Position numbers and translations under genes: made by a program
Source of the DNA: Candidatus Saccharimonadota bacterium
GTDB taxonomy: Bacteria; Patescibacteriota; Saccharimonadia; Saccharimonadales; Saccharimonadaceae
Reading direction: 5' to 3'
Length of the DNA stretch: 64,000 nt
Assembly: GCA_016866755.1 (NCBI GenBank)
Contig: VGLK01000002.1
Span: 62,001-126,000, forward strand
The notes under the pieces: model-generated
Database searches by the model: none
Seen by the model: only the letters and a program-made list of their open reading frames with translations
What the model was told of the DNA's origin: nothing
Shown: one piece after another, positions 41,602 through 50,164 of the stretch
Numbering within the stretch: position 1 is the stretch's first letter
Layout of the letters: every line of letters begins with the position of its first letter

Positions 41602-41815
41602 ACAATAATTACTCCAATGCTTTAGAAATTAAAAACCAACTAAAACGAGATGTTTAGCTGTACGGGTTTAATTTACAAGGCTATCTGGTGGAGTGTACTA
41701 ACCATTATAGTATCCTCAAGACAGGGAGCCGAGTATTGTACAAAAACTTTCAGGGACGCTTTGCTAATGCTAGTGTGTATGACGTCTATTAGTATTACAT
41801 ACCCACACAGCAGAA

Positions 41816-42286
41816 TTAGGAAAGTATATGCGGATTAGTAAAATGCGGCTTATCGTCAGAAAAACGAGCAAACTGGCCTTTAGAGATTCTAATATCAACA
41901 GCATACGGATTCCACTCGCTAATGGAATATGGTTCTCCATTATTTTCTACCAAGCGTAAGGTATCCCAGCCATTCGGTATATATGCATTAGCGATGGGTT
42001 TAAGTTGAAAGAATATTTCTCTTTCGGCAGCTTCTAGTAAATCATTATCTGTATATATCCAGTCAGCAGGTTTGAGTTCGCTCAACTCTGAAAGTATTCT
42101 CCACTCGACTTGGTCACCAAAGAAGTATAAATACTGGGTTAAAAGCGGTTGACGGTGTATAGGTCTGCCTGCCTTCCAAAGTTTTTTGTGGTGATTCCAA
42201 CGACCTGTAATAGAACTGTTAGACTTGCCAACATAGATACACTCACCCGTTGTTTTATTGAACGCACCATAAATACCTTTCGTCAT
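41816..42286 (-). CDS. GIY-YIG nuclease-like protein
   Basis: 156 aa. The N-terminal GIYGAFNKTTGECIYVGKS contains the GIY and YVG motifs, followed by ITGRWNHHKK with the catalytic Arg, and Glu in LLEAAEREIFFQ. The last 40 residues are unassigned. TAAGAT lies 6 nt before the ATG. Family roles include homing and repair nucleases. Confidence 0.82.
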   Translation of the reverse strand: MTKGIYGAFNKTTGECIYVGKSNSSITGRWNHHKKLWKAGRPIHRQPLLTQYLYFFGDQVEWRILSELSELKPADWIYTDNDLLEAAEREIFFQLKPIANAYIPNGWDTLRLVENNGEPYSISEWNPYAVDIRISKGQFARFSDDKPHFTNPHILS

Positions 42287-42399
42287 GTATATATCTTAAT
42301 ACGGATAGTCCGTGTTTGATTCAGGAAATATTTTCAGCTAGCGGCTCTTGAACCATTCGCATAAGTACATATCAACAGCTATCGCATACAATAGTAATA

Positions 42400-43050
42400 A
42401 TGAGTAGCGAATCACTAACAGACAAACAGGCAGAGCTAGAGATTTTACTTCCAATTGTTGATGAGTACACTCGCTACAAAAAGCCAGAAAAAATACAAAT
42501 ACCTACACCTGTGTTTGATTCAAGCTCCATAATGAGCGGAGAGTCAATGTTCCAAGTACACGAATTATTAAAGATTGAAAAGACACTTCAACGTCTGGAA
42601 ACCCAAGGACTTATAAAAATTCTCTCTATGTTCGGTACTTTAGACGGAATACGAGTATCTATCGTAGACGTAGATGCTTTACTCGAACAATATAAATTAC
42701 TCGACGAGTCTATACCCTCAAAAGGTAACCTACCTAGAATTATCTACTCAATGAAAACTGGTGAAGGTAAAATCAACGGCGAAGGTTTCAGGTTATACAG
42801 GAAAAAAGACAACCGAAAGTTGTTTGGTAAATTACTTAGTACCCCTAATTACCGTTTAAGCCGCTCGGAAGCAATGAAAGTTGTAAACCTCCGAACAACA
42901 GTCAAAGACCCTGATGGAATTAACGATTTTAGCAAAAAAGTTTCAAAACTTCGAGCAGGTTTAAGGGGTCTTAGCAAAGAGCATCTCAGCTATCAGAATA
43001 ATGTCTTGCAATTATTTGCGGACGTAAAAATAACAGATAAGAATCGTTAA
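42400..43050 (+). CDS. Unknown protein upstream of the RepA-like ATPase
   Basis: 216 aa, soluble, with an N-terminal helical region (KIEKTLQRLETQGLIKILS) that could be a winged helix, and a basic C-terminus. TACAAT (42387-42392) ends 7 nt before the ATG. It heads the rightward run toward the RepA-like, HTH and integrase genes, so a replication or control role in the island is plausible. No family recognised. Confidence 0.6.
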   Translation: MSSESLTDKQAELEILLPIVDEYTRYKKPEKIQIPTPVFDSSSIMSGESMFQVHELLKIEKTLQRLETQGLIKILSMFGTLDGIRVSIVDVDALLEQYKLLDESIPSKGNLPRIIYSMKTGEGKINGEGFRLYRKKDNRKLFGKLLSTPNYRLSRSEAMKVVNLRTTVKDPDGINDFSKKVSKLRAGLRGLSKEHLSYQNNVLQLFADVKITDKNR

Positions 43051-43191
43051 AAAAATCTTTATTCACCTCAAGAATTAGCACCGCATTCGGTTACATTTTC
43101 TTCAAAAATGGGCACACAATTAAGAATAGACAAACAGCAAAAAGCATCGTAGCTAATAGTTTGTCCGCTATGGTGCTTACAAGGAAATAAA

Positions 43192-44184
43192 ATGGTTACA
43201 TCAGAGAAAAAAATAATTGATGTGGCTTCACTCGATTCACTTATGACGCAGTACTTCCCTACTGCAAGGTGGACGGTGGAGAGCATCATACCAGAGGGAG
43301 GGCTGACCATATTGTCAGCAGCACCAGGCTCGTTCAAAACGTGGCTAATGCTTGAAATATCTCTCTCGATTGCGGAAGGTAGAAGCCTTTTTGGAAAGTA
43401 CAGTACCAACAAAACAGGCGTTCTATTTGTAGATGAAGAATCGGGTCCTAGAATGCTACAAGAACGCTTTAAGCAACTAAGTTCTGTTGAAGGTTTGCCG
43501 ATACACTATACCTCTCGTCAGAATACGAGAGTAACAGAGGCATACGTCGAAAGCCTTTTAGTTATCTGTAAGGAAAAAGAAATCGGCTTAGTGATGTTTG
43601 ACTCTTTAGTTCGGCTTCATGCAAGCGACGAAAATGCCTCCAAAGATATGTCGGAGTTGTTTAACCTATTTAGACAACTTACAGATAGTGGGCTGTCTGT
43701 ACTTATCGCACACCACAATAGAAAACCGAGCCAAGGGAACTACAATCCGTCGGGAGATATGAGAGGTAGCTCCGACATACTAGCCGCAGTGGACTGTCAC
43801 ATGGCAATGAGCCGCCAAAATGGCAGTGAATACGTTCTAGTTCAGCAGACTAAAAATCGTTATATGCCAGAAATACGACCCTTCAAGTTACGCTTTGTTT
43901 TGGAAGACGAAACTAGCTATTTTGAGTTCATAGGCGAAGAAAAAAATCGGTCAAGTGAACGAGCTGACGACAAACAATATATCGTCGATACATTGAAGAG
44001 TAACGAGTCGGATATTACAAAGAAGCTGCTTTATGAGCTACTTGCGAGTAATGGTAAAAAGATTGGTATGAATCGACTTGGTGAATACCTTGAAGAACTA
44101 ATCGTTGATGAGTTAGTCTTCACCTCCGAAGGTCCAAGAACTGCCGTTTACTACCACATCAGAACCGATACAGGAGTGCGTTAG
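43192..44184 (+). CDS. RepA/RecA-like AAA ATPase
   Basis: 330 aa. Walker A is SAAPGSFKTW, with Lys-Thr kept, and Walker B is IGLVMFDSLVRLH, followed by LSVLIAHHNRKP and SGDMRGSSDILAAVDCHMAM. This is the RepA/AAA_25 pattern of plasmid and island replicative helicases. The C-terminal 80 residues look like a winged helix (ITKKLLYELLASNGKKIGMN). GGAAATAA before the ATG may act as a ribosome-binding site. It could allow replication of the excised circle. Confidence 0.82.
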   Translation: MVTSEKKIIDVASLDSLMTQYFPTARWTVESIIPEGGLTILSAAPGSFKTWLMLEISLSIAEGRSLFGKYSTNKTGVLFVDEESGPRMLQERFKQLSSVEGLPIHYTSRQNTRVTEAYVESLLVICKEKEIGLVMFDSLVRLHASDENASKDMSELFNLFRQLTDSGLSVLIAHHNRKPSQGNYNPSGDMRGSSDILAAVDCHMAMSRQNGSEYVLVQQTKNRYMPEIRPFKLRFVLEDETSYFEFIGEEKNRSSERADDKQYIVDTLKSNESDITKKLLYELLASNGKKIGMNRLGEYLEELIVDELVFTSEGPRTAVYYHIRTDTGVR

Positions 44185-44200
44185 AAACGTATTACTATAT

Positions 44201-44350
44201 ATGACTGATTTTCTAAATGACTCGCAAAAAAAGAAAAACAAAGAACCTACTGTCGTTTATCGACACGTAGAAAAAGAAACGATTCTGATTGAACAAGTAT
44301 TTAACATGCTGTTCGAAATGGTAGAAGAAAATAACAATCCAACAGATTGA
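44201..44350 (+). CDS. 49-aa protein, unknown
   Basis: MTDFLNDSQKKKNKEPTVVY, then an amphipathic helix ILIEQVFNMLFEMVEE and a polar tail. It starts 17 nt after the RepA-like gene and ends before the HTH gene's promoter. The helix suggests a protein-contact role, perhaps as a partner of a neighbour. Confidence 0.55.
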   Translation: MTDFLNDSQKKKNKEPTVVYRHVEKETILIEQVFNMLFEMVEENNNPTD

Positions 44351-44390
44351 TGTTTACAAATACTAATAACTATTTATAATAATAAGTACT

Positions 44391-44576
44391 ATGTCTGAAT
44401 ATAAGTTTTATACAGTTGCGGAAGTTGCAGAAATACTCCAAGTTCACTGGCAAAGCGTGTTGAATTACATTAAGAGCGGCAAGCTGAAAGCGGTGAAATT
44501 AGGTAAGGGTTATCGAATAAGTGCCACTTCCCTCTCTAAGTTTATTTCAGACAGTACTAAAAGGAAAAAGCAATGA
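44391..44576 (+). CDS. Excisionase-like MerR-type HTH protein
   Basis: 61 aa. FYTVAEVAEILQVHWQSVLN then YIKSGKLKAVKLGKGYRIS is the HTH_17 winged-helix pattern of excisionase-family proteins. TATAAT ends 10 nt before the ATG. Its stop overlaps the integrase start by 4 bp, so it is a good candidate for the directionality factor of this integrase, which is inference. Confidence 0.85.
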   Translation: MSEYKFYTVAEVAEILQVHWQSVLNYIKSGKLKAVKLGKGYRISATSLSKFISDSTKRKKQ

Positions 44577-46183
44577 AAAAAGTAGCAATATATATGCGTG
44601 TGAGTACAGCTCACCAAGAAGATGAAGAAACAATTAAAAGCCAATACATGGAGCTTGAAGCTAGAATCTTGGCTGACGGTTATGTACTATCTCCCGACCT
44701 AATTTATAAAGATGATGGGTGGAGTGGTGCAATTATTAAAAGACCTGGACTTGATGACTTACGGGCAGATATGCAAAGCAAAAAGTTTGATATTCTATAC
44801 TTTTATGACCGAGGTCGTATATCCAGAAAATATGTGCATCAGGAAATTATTCTTGGCGAAGCAAAAGATAACGGCATTGAGTGCATCAGTTTACACGACA
44901 TTAATGGCACTTCTACAGAAGAAGTCCTTATGGGTAGTGTTATGGGTATTTTCCATGAATATGAACGTGTAAAAATAGCAGAGCGTATGCGTATCGGTAA
45001 GGTCAGAAAAGTTCGTGAAAATAAGAAGCTACTCGGCTATAATCCAAAGTTTGGTTATGACTACCACCACAGGGTTAAAACTGGTCCAGATGCTAAAGAA
45101 GGATACTTCTCTATAAACGAAAAACAAGCAGAAATTGTACGTCAAATCTTCAACTGGATTGCAGAAGGAAAATCTAAGCATGAAGTAAAAAGACTACTTG
45201 TTGATGCAGATATGAAACCGCCAAAAGGTCTTCGTGAGCAATGGAGTAGCAGTACACTTGACCGATTAGTAAGAGATACGACCTATATGGGTAAGCACTA
45301 CTACAACAAAAGCGAGTCAGTTGAGACTAAAAAACCACAGAACCCTGACAAAGAATATCGAAAAGTAGTTAAAGGTAGTCGAGTACAACGCCCCAAAGAA
45401 GAATGGCTCGCCATTGATGTTCCTATAATAGTAGAGCCGTCTTTATTCGATAAAGTGCAGGTACAACTAGGTATAAATAAACGGCTTAACTCACGCAATA
45501 ATAGTAAGAATAAATACTTACTTACGGGACTAATTAAGTGCCCATGTGGCTGTTCTCGTGCGGGCGACCCTGCAAATGGGAGTGCTTATTACAGATGTAC
45601 CGATAGACTAAATAAGTACCCTCTGCCTCGAACTTGCTACGAAAAAGGAATAAATGTAACTGTCCTCGATTCATTAGTCTGGGAAAACATCAAAGAGCTG
45701 CTTGCTAATCCCACTTTAGTTGTACGACAAGCCCAAGGGTGGCAGAAGTCCGCCTCACCTCTCGAACGACGCTCAGATGAGCTAAAGAACCGTCTAAAAG
45801 CATTCGACGACGAAGAGGTAAGATATGTAAAAGCTTACGGCAAAGGTACTATGCCTGAAAAGATTTACAAAGAAGTTGTACAAGAACTGAACGAGAAACG
45901 TGAAGCATTAGTCTATGAACTGAATGCTATTGAGGCTGAGTTAATGAATAAGACCCCTGTACCTATGGAACAACTTGTTGACGGTGTGGTAAAATTAGTA
46001 GGAAAACTGAGTTTTAATGACAAGAGAAAAGTAATCGAAAAACTGGTTACAAGTATTGTTGCAACGAAAGAAGAAATTACTATATGGGGATTATTACCAA
46101 TTCCAACGTCAGAACAGGTTGTGTTAAATGTTAACCATTGGCATCGTCGGCCTACCAAACGTCGGCAAATCTACCCTTTTTAA
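44573..46183 (+). CDS. Large serine recombinase (island integrase), 3' end exchanged by integration
   Basis: 536 aa as it stands. Resolvase domain (MKKVAIYMRVSTAHQ with Ser11 as nucleophile, YFYDRGRISRKY, EYERVKIAERM), a Recombinase domain (residues about 165-290), a zinc ribbon (CPCGCSRAG, YYRC) and a coiled coil (about 395-465). The last 12 residues (RRPTKRRQIYPF) are out-of-frame ychF sequence. In the circular element the frame would instead continue into the 39 codons at 35383, giving 563 aa. The attachment core is at codons 523-524 (Trp-His). Confidence 0.92.
   Translation: MKKVAIYMRVSTAHQEDEETIKSQYMELEARILADGYVLSPDLIYKDDGWSGAIIKRPGLDDLRADMQSKKFDILYFYDRGRISRKYVHQEIILGEAKDNGIECISLHDINGTSTEEVLMGSVMGIFHEYERVKIAERMRIGKVRKVRENKKLLGYNPKFGYDYHHRVKTGPDAKEGYFSINEKQAEIVRQIFNWIAEGKSKHEVKRLLVDADMKPPKGLREQWSSSTLDRLVRDTTYMGKHYYNKSESVETKKPQNPDKEYRKVVKGSRVQRPKEEWLAIDVPIIVEPSLFDKVQVQLGINKRLNSRNNSKNKYLLTGLIKCPCGCSRAGDPANGSAYYRCTDRLNKYPLPRTCYEKGINVTVLDSLVWENIKELLANPTLVVRQAQGWQKSASPLERRSDELKNRLKAFDDEEVRYVKAYGKGTMPEKIYKEVVQELNEKREALVYELNAIEAELMNKTPVPMEQLVDGVVKLVGKLSFNDKRKVIEKLVTSIVATKEEITIWGLLPIPTSEQVVLNVNHWHRRPTKRRQIYPF
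46118..46150. other. attR of the ychF island
   Basis: Element arm GTTGTGTTAA (46118-46127), then ATGTTAACCATT, core GGCAT (46140-46144) and chromosomal ychF sequence. ATG 46128 within the element half is the replacement ychF start codon. Confidence 0.82.
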
Positions 46184-47204
46184 CGCCTTAACTAATAATG
46201 ACATTTTGGCAGCTAATTACCCGTTTGCAACCATCGAACCTAATACCGGTATTGTACCAGTACCAGACAGTCGCTTGGCCGAACTACAAAAAATGTATTC
46301 AGCCGATAAAGTAATTCCCGCAAGTGTGACTTTCGTTGACATTGCTGGGTTAGTTGCCGGCGCAAGCAAGGGCGAAGGTCTGGGCAATAAATTCCTCGCG
46401 AACATCCGCCAGTGTGACGCCATTGTGCACATAGTGCGCGCCTTTACCGATGAGGGCGTGCTGCGCCACGACGAAAGCAGCGTCAATCCAAAGGCCGACA
46501 TTGAGATTATTAACACCGAACTAATCTTGGCTGACATGCAAACCATCGAAAATCGTTTGCCGAAACTTCAAAAAGAAGCCAAGGCAAAGCCGGCGGCACG
46601 CGAACAAATGGGCTACCTCGAAAGCCTACTGCGCCACCTTGAGGGCGGTACGCCACTGTCTGCCCTGCCGTCACTTGACGAAGAAATCATCGCCGACCTG
46701 CATCTACTTACCGCCAAACCCGTCATTTACGCCTTTAACGTCGATGAAGAAACGCTAACAAATGACACCAAACAAACCGAGCTGTCTGCACTTGTTGCGC
46801 CTGCCCGAACACTATTTGTATCCGCCAAACTCGAAGAGGAGCTTAAAGGGCTTAACCTTGAAGACGCCATGGAACTACTTGAAAGCTACGGCGTTAATGA
46901 GCCGGGCCTTCATAAAATGATTCGCGTCGCCTACGACACACTTGGTTTGCAAAGTTACCTTACGGCTGGGCCAAAAGAAGTTCGCGCCTGGACAATCCAG
47001 CAAGGTTTTACCGCCCCACAAGCGGCCGGCGTAATTCACACCGATTTTGAGCGCGGTTTTATTGCAGCGCAAATTGTTGATTACGACGATTTAATGAGTG
47101 CGGGCTCTGAAGTAGCCGCTAAACAGCAGGGCAAGATGCGCACCGAAGGTAAGGATTACGTAATGCAGCCGGGCGATGTCGTCGAATTCCGTTTTAACGT
47201 ATAA
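46128..47204 (+). CDS. ychF: YchF/OLA1-type ATPase
   Basis: 358 aa. Obg-family P-loop protein: GIVGLPNVGKSTLFNALTN, FVDIAGLVAGASKGEGLGNK and YAFNVDEE in place of the NKxD that gives GTP specificity, then the TGS domain (KEVRAWTIQQGFTAPQAAGV). It binds ribosomes and hydrolyses ATP. The first codons (MLT) are supplied by the island; the original ones (MSLS) lie at 35363. It overlaps the integrase frame by 56 bp, so expression now depends on island transcription. Confidence 0.95.
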   Translation: MLTIGIVGLPNVGKSTLFNALTNNDILAANYPFATIEPNTGIVPVPDSRLAELQKMYSADKVIPASVTFVDIAGLVAGASKGEGLGNKFLANIRQCDAIVHIVRAFTDEGVLRHDESSVNPKADIEIINTELILADMQTIENRLPKLQKEAKAKPAAREQMGYLESLLRHLEGGTPLSALPSLDEEIIADLHLLTAKPVIYAFNVDEETLTNDTKQTELSALVAPARTLFVSAKLEEELKGLNLEDAMELLESYGVNEPGLHKMIRVAYDTLGLQSYLTAGPKEVRAWTIQQGFTAPQAAGVIHTDFERGFIAAQIVDYDDLMSAGSEVAAKQQGKMRTEGKDYVMQPGDVVEFRFNV

Positions 47205-48060
47205 TCTTTTTACTCGCGTAAGTTACCGCGATAATAACGGCCTAATTCGACCGCATCTCCTTTACGGCGACCAAGTATTCAATCCACTCGGAAAAACGTT
47301 CACCCTTTCGTTCGACACATCAATTCGCTATTGTCTAGGCTGGCACGATTTAGCAACTTCCACGTCGCACCCCTGCCCTAGTAGCGCCACCACCGACCAA
47401 AAGTACGACACCTGCGCCGCCTGCCAAAAAAGAACTGGATTTAATCCGGCCTTTTATCATGCAGCTACCGTTTCTAAACAGCAAGAACAGCTAAACCAAG
47501 AGCCACATATTTTGTACTTAGCTCACTTTGGTGACACATATTTAAAAGTTGGAATTAGTCGCAAAAAACGAAAGCTACAGCGCCTGTACGAACAAGGCGC
47601 GCGCACGGCACTGATTTTAGATACTTTTCCGACCGCTATCGTGGCTCGGCAGTACGAAGCACAGATTGCGAGACTTCCTAATATGCACGAAACAACCGCC
47701 GTGCGCACCAAACGTGCCTTTTTAGAACAACCTTACAGCGCCGCAGCGGCAGCAAAACTCCTTACCAATACCTGCCGACAAATTGAGTCAAAACTAAATC
47801 TTAGCTTTTCCACCACTTCTCCACAATCATTCGATAATGTGTATTTCGCGCACGGCTATCAAGCGCAACCGTTTACCGCCCTACCTAATTCTTCCCAAAT
47901 ATCAGGCACGTGCCTTGGTGTGGTTGGGGATATATTATTAATGCAGCACGACGATCATCGCCTGGCGCTACCCCTTAAGCAGCTTTACGGTTACCCGCTC
48001 ACAGTTGCAAATACCGTTACTAGCCTATCGTTGCCACCCCAGCAAGCTAGCTTATTTTAA
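47176..48060 (+). CDS. DUF2797 family protein
   Basis: 294 aa. YDTCAACQKRTGFNPAFYHA with a Cys pair, then HILYLAHFGDTYLKVGISRK and LYEQGARTALIL with ARQYEAQIARLP match DUF2797, which resembles a GIY-YIG fold. Function is unknown. It overlaps the end of ychF by 29 bp and the convergent tlyA gene by 9 bp. Confidence 0.82.
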   Translation: MSSNSVLTYNLFTRVSYRDNNGLIRPHLLYGDQVFNPLGKTFTLSFDTSIRYCLGWHDLATSTSHPCPSSATTDQKYDTCAACQKRTGFNPAFYHAATVSKQQEQLNQEPHILYLAHFGDTYLKVGISRKKRKLQRLYEQGARTALILDTFPTAIVARQYEAQIARLPNMHETTAVRTKRAFLEQPYSAAAAAKLLTNTCRQIESKLNLSFSTTSPQSFDNVYFAHGYQAQPFTALPNSSQISGTCLGVVGDILLMQHDDHRLALPLKQLYGYPLTVANTVTSLSLPPQQASLF

Positions 48061-48786
48061 CGATAGCGGCTTTAATAGATAAAACCGCTCGGTGTTACCT
48101 TTTGCGCCGCTTACGTCGCTATCTCGCTTATCAATAATTATGAACAACTCTTTTGCCCACGTTTCAAAATTTTTTAAAATTTGGCGGCGAACAGACTCAT
48201 TCTTAATAATTCCCTTGTTCGTTTGTCCCCTACCCGCCTCAAACTGTGGCTTTAGCATAGCCACTACTTTTGTATCTGCATGTGTGAGCTCACGTTGAAT
48301 ATGTGGCAACACCTCGCGCAGGCTAATAAAAGACACGTCAATCACTACAATATCTGGGCGTCGATCTTCTGGTAAGTAAAAGTCACGAATGTCGGTCTTT
48401 TCGTGCAGATCAATCTTCTCGTTACTTCGTAGGCTTGCGTGCAGTTGGTCGGTGCCCACATCAACGGCGTAAACCTTTTCGGCACCATTTTGCAGGGCGT
48501 AATCAGTAAATCCACCCGTACTACTTCCTACGTCGAGCACCCTAGCGCCGCGAAAATCAAGCTGCAATAATTTCGCTACGCTCGCGAGTTTAAGTCCGGC
48601 TCGGCTTACAAATTGCTCAGCCGCAACAAGCTCTACTAGTGAGTTGTCGCGAACAAACGTACCAGATTTTAAAACCGTTCGCCCATCAACTTTTACCTTA
48701 CCAAGCTTAATCCAGTTTTCAGCCTGCGATCGACTCGATACAATAGAACGCTGCACCATTGCCTGATCAAGTCGATACTTTGTCAT
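48052..48786 (-). CDS. tlyA: TlyA-family rRNA methyltransferase
   Basis: 244 aa. An S4 domain (YRLDQAMVQRSIVSSRSQAE, residues 1-60) followed by an RrmJ-fold SAM domain: VSRAGLKL, RVLDVGSSTGGFTDYALQNG, YAVDVGTDQLH and VVAMLKPQFEAG. TlyA 2'-O-methylates rRNA in other bacteria. Seven bp after efp. Confidence 0.92.
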   Translation of the reverse strand: MTKYRLDQAMVQRSIVSSRSQAENWIKLGKVKVDGRTVLKSGTFVRDNSLVELVAAEQFVSRAGLKLASVAKLLQLDFRGARVLDVGSSTGGFTDYALQNGAEKVYAVDVGTDQLHASLRSNEKIDLHEKTDIRDFYLPEDRRPDIVVIDVSFISLREVLPHIQRELTHADTKVVAMLKPQFEAGRGQTNKGIIKNESVRRQILKNFETWAKELFIIIDKRDSDVSGAKGNTERFYLLKPLSLK

Positions 48787-48792
48787 ACTAAA

Positions 48793-49353
48793 TTACTTCT
48801 TTCGTTCGCGATATTCGCCCGTAGCAGTATCGACAGAAATAATATCGCCAGTTTTAATAAATGCCGGTACTTTTACTACTTTACCGGTCTCTAAAGTAGC
48901 GTCTTTTAGAACACTGCTAGTTGTGTCACCCTTTACTACATCTTCAGCGTATGTCACCTCTAAAAAAATATTCTTTGGTAACTCAACATTAATTACGCGG
49001 CCTTCGAAAAATTGCAGATTAAGCGAATCACCTTCTTTAAGATAATCACGCGCACTATCAACGCTGTCAGCATCTAACTCGTACTGCTCGAAAGTTTCAG
49101 GATCCATAAAGTAAAAAATACCTGCGTCTGCATACAAATATTGTACAGCTTTGTTGGTTACCTCGGCTGGCTCAATTTTGTCCTGACCTTTAAAGGTTTT
49201 AGGAATCACACTGCCATCAAGCAAGTTCTTAAGCTTTACATTCACAATGCTTCCGCCGCGACCCATAACTTTTTGACCATACTCAATTACACGGTACGGC
49301 TTACCATCAATCTGACACACAGTACCTTTTTTTAAATCGGTTGGCTGATACAT
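48793..49353 (-). CDS. efp: Elongation factor P
   Basis: 186 aa with KOW-like, OB and C-terminal domains. EF-P rescues ribosomes stalled at proline stretches. The tip loop that carries the modified residue reads QKVMGRGGSIVNV, so the position is Arg rather than the Lys of EpmA-type EF-P. No modification enzyme is seen in this window. Confidence 0.94.
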   Translation of the reverse strand: MYQPTDLKKGTVCQIDGKPYRVIEYGQKVMGRGGSIVNVKLKNLLDGSVIPKTFKGQDKIEPAEVTNKAVQYLYADAGIFYFMDPETFEQYELDADSVDSARDYLKEGDSLNLQFFEGRVINVELPKNIFLEVTYAEDVVKGDTTSSVLKDATLETGKVVKVPAFIKTGDIISVDTATGEYRERKK

Positions 49354-49386
49354 ATTATTTTTACTCCATTTAGTAGTTGGTTCAAG

Positions 49387-49442
49387 AAAAAATGCGCGCC
49401 ACTTACTCTTTTAGTTACAAACTAAAGCCAGTAAGTAGCGCA
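49387..49442 (-). terminator. Terminator of the rpsF-ssb-rpsR operon
   Basis: On the minus strand GCGCTACTTACT pairs with AGTAAGTGGCGC around a structured loop (CTTTAGTTT/AACTAAAAG), followed by ATTTTTTC. Confidence 0.8.
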
Positions 49443-49455
49443 GTCTTTTCTTCAC

Positions 49456-49656
49456 TTAGCCTTGGCTAACAAATGGCATAAGTGCCAAGTGGCGGGCGCG
49501 CTTAATCGCAACCGCAAGTTGTCGCTGCTGTTTAGCAGACAAGCCAGTTTTAGAAATTGGCTCAATTTGACCGTACATATTTACAAAGCGCTGCAAAGTC
49601 TTTACGTCTTTGTAATCAAAATATGCCGGTACGTCTTTCTTAAATCGTTTCATCAT
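49456..49656 (-). CDS. rpsR: 30S ribosomal protein S18
   Basis: 66 aa. [40 protein letters not shown] and [14 protein letters not shown] are S18 signatures. Last gene of the rpsF-ssb-rpsR operon. Confidence 0.95.
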   Translation of the reverse strand: MMKRFKKDVPAYFDYKDVKTLQRFVNMYGQIEPISKTGLSAKQQRQLAVAIKRARHLALMPFVSQG

Positions 49657-49668
49657 TAGATTATCTCC

Positions 49669-50115
49669 TTAAAATGGAATCTCAGACAGATCGATTGGTT
49701 TATCGTCTATATCTTCAATTACTACATCTTTATTCTTATTATTATCGCTTGAAGATCGTGGTGCACCGCCAGAGCGGTCGCTACCAGCGCCGTCATTTGG
49801 GCCATCAAGAAACGTTACGTCGGTGGCAACTACTTCTACTCGAGTACGTTTTTTACCGGTCTCTTTATCGTCCCATGAGTCTTGTCGCAAGCGTCCCTGC
49901 ACTAGGCAACGACGTCCCTTTGATAGGTACTGCGATACTAATTCCCCAAGTTTTTCCCAAGCCGTTACATCAAAAAAGTCTGCTTGATCCTCTTGTCCCT
50001 GTCGGTCAACAGCAATTGAAAAGCTGGTAATTGTCTTGCCAGTTGTGGTTGTGCGCTGTTCAGGATCTCGGGTTAATCGTCCCATTAAGATCACTTGGTT
50101 TATACTTCGTGCCAT
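49669..50115 (-). CDS. ssb: Single-stranded DNA-binding protein
   Basis: 148 aa. OB fold (NQVILMGRLTRDPEQRTTTT, FFDVTAWEKLGELVSQYLSK), a Gly/Ser/Asn-rich linker and the conserved acidic tip DDKPIDLSEIPF that recruits partner proteins. Confidence 0.95.
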   Translation of the reverse strand: MARSINQVILMGRLTRDPEQRTTTTGKTITSFSIAVDRQGQEDQADFFDVTAWEKLGELVSQYLSKGRRCLVQGRLRQDSWDDKETGKKRTRVEVVATDVTFLDGPNDGAGSDRSGGAPRSSSDNNKNKDVVIEDIDDKPIDLSEIPF

Positions 50116-50164
50116 ATCCCTATAACTCCCCTTTTATTACTCGCTTTTTAGCGAAAATTTTCGA

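Larger units (their letters stand above)
35383..46144. mobile_element. Integrative island in ychF, about 10.8 kb
   Basis: The boundaries are the GGCAT cores in attL and attR. Joining the outer flanks rebuilds ychF in frame (MSLSIGIVGLP). Joining the inner flanks rebuilds a 46-nt attP-like site with 10-bp inverted arms. The island carries its own serine integrase, an excisionase-like HTH gene, a RepA-like ATPase and cargo for thiol oxidation, metal export, ADP-ribose processing and nucleases. No conjugation genes are seen, so it would be mobilised passively or by DNA uptake. A second integrase-tail relic inside (37253-37423) suggests two elements joined end to end. Confidence 0.85.
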
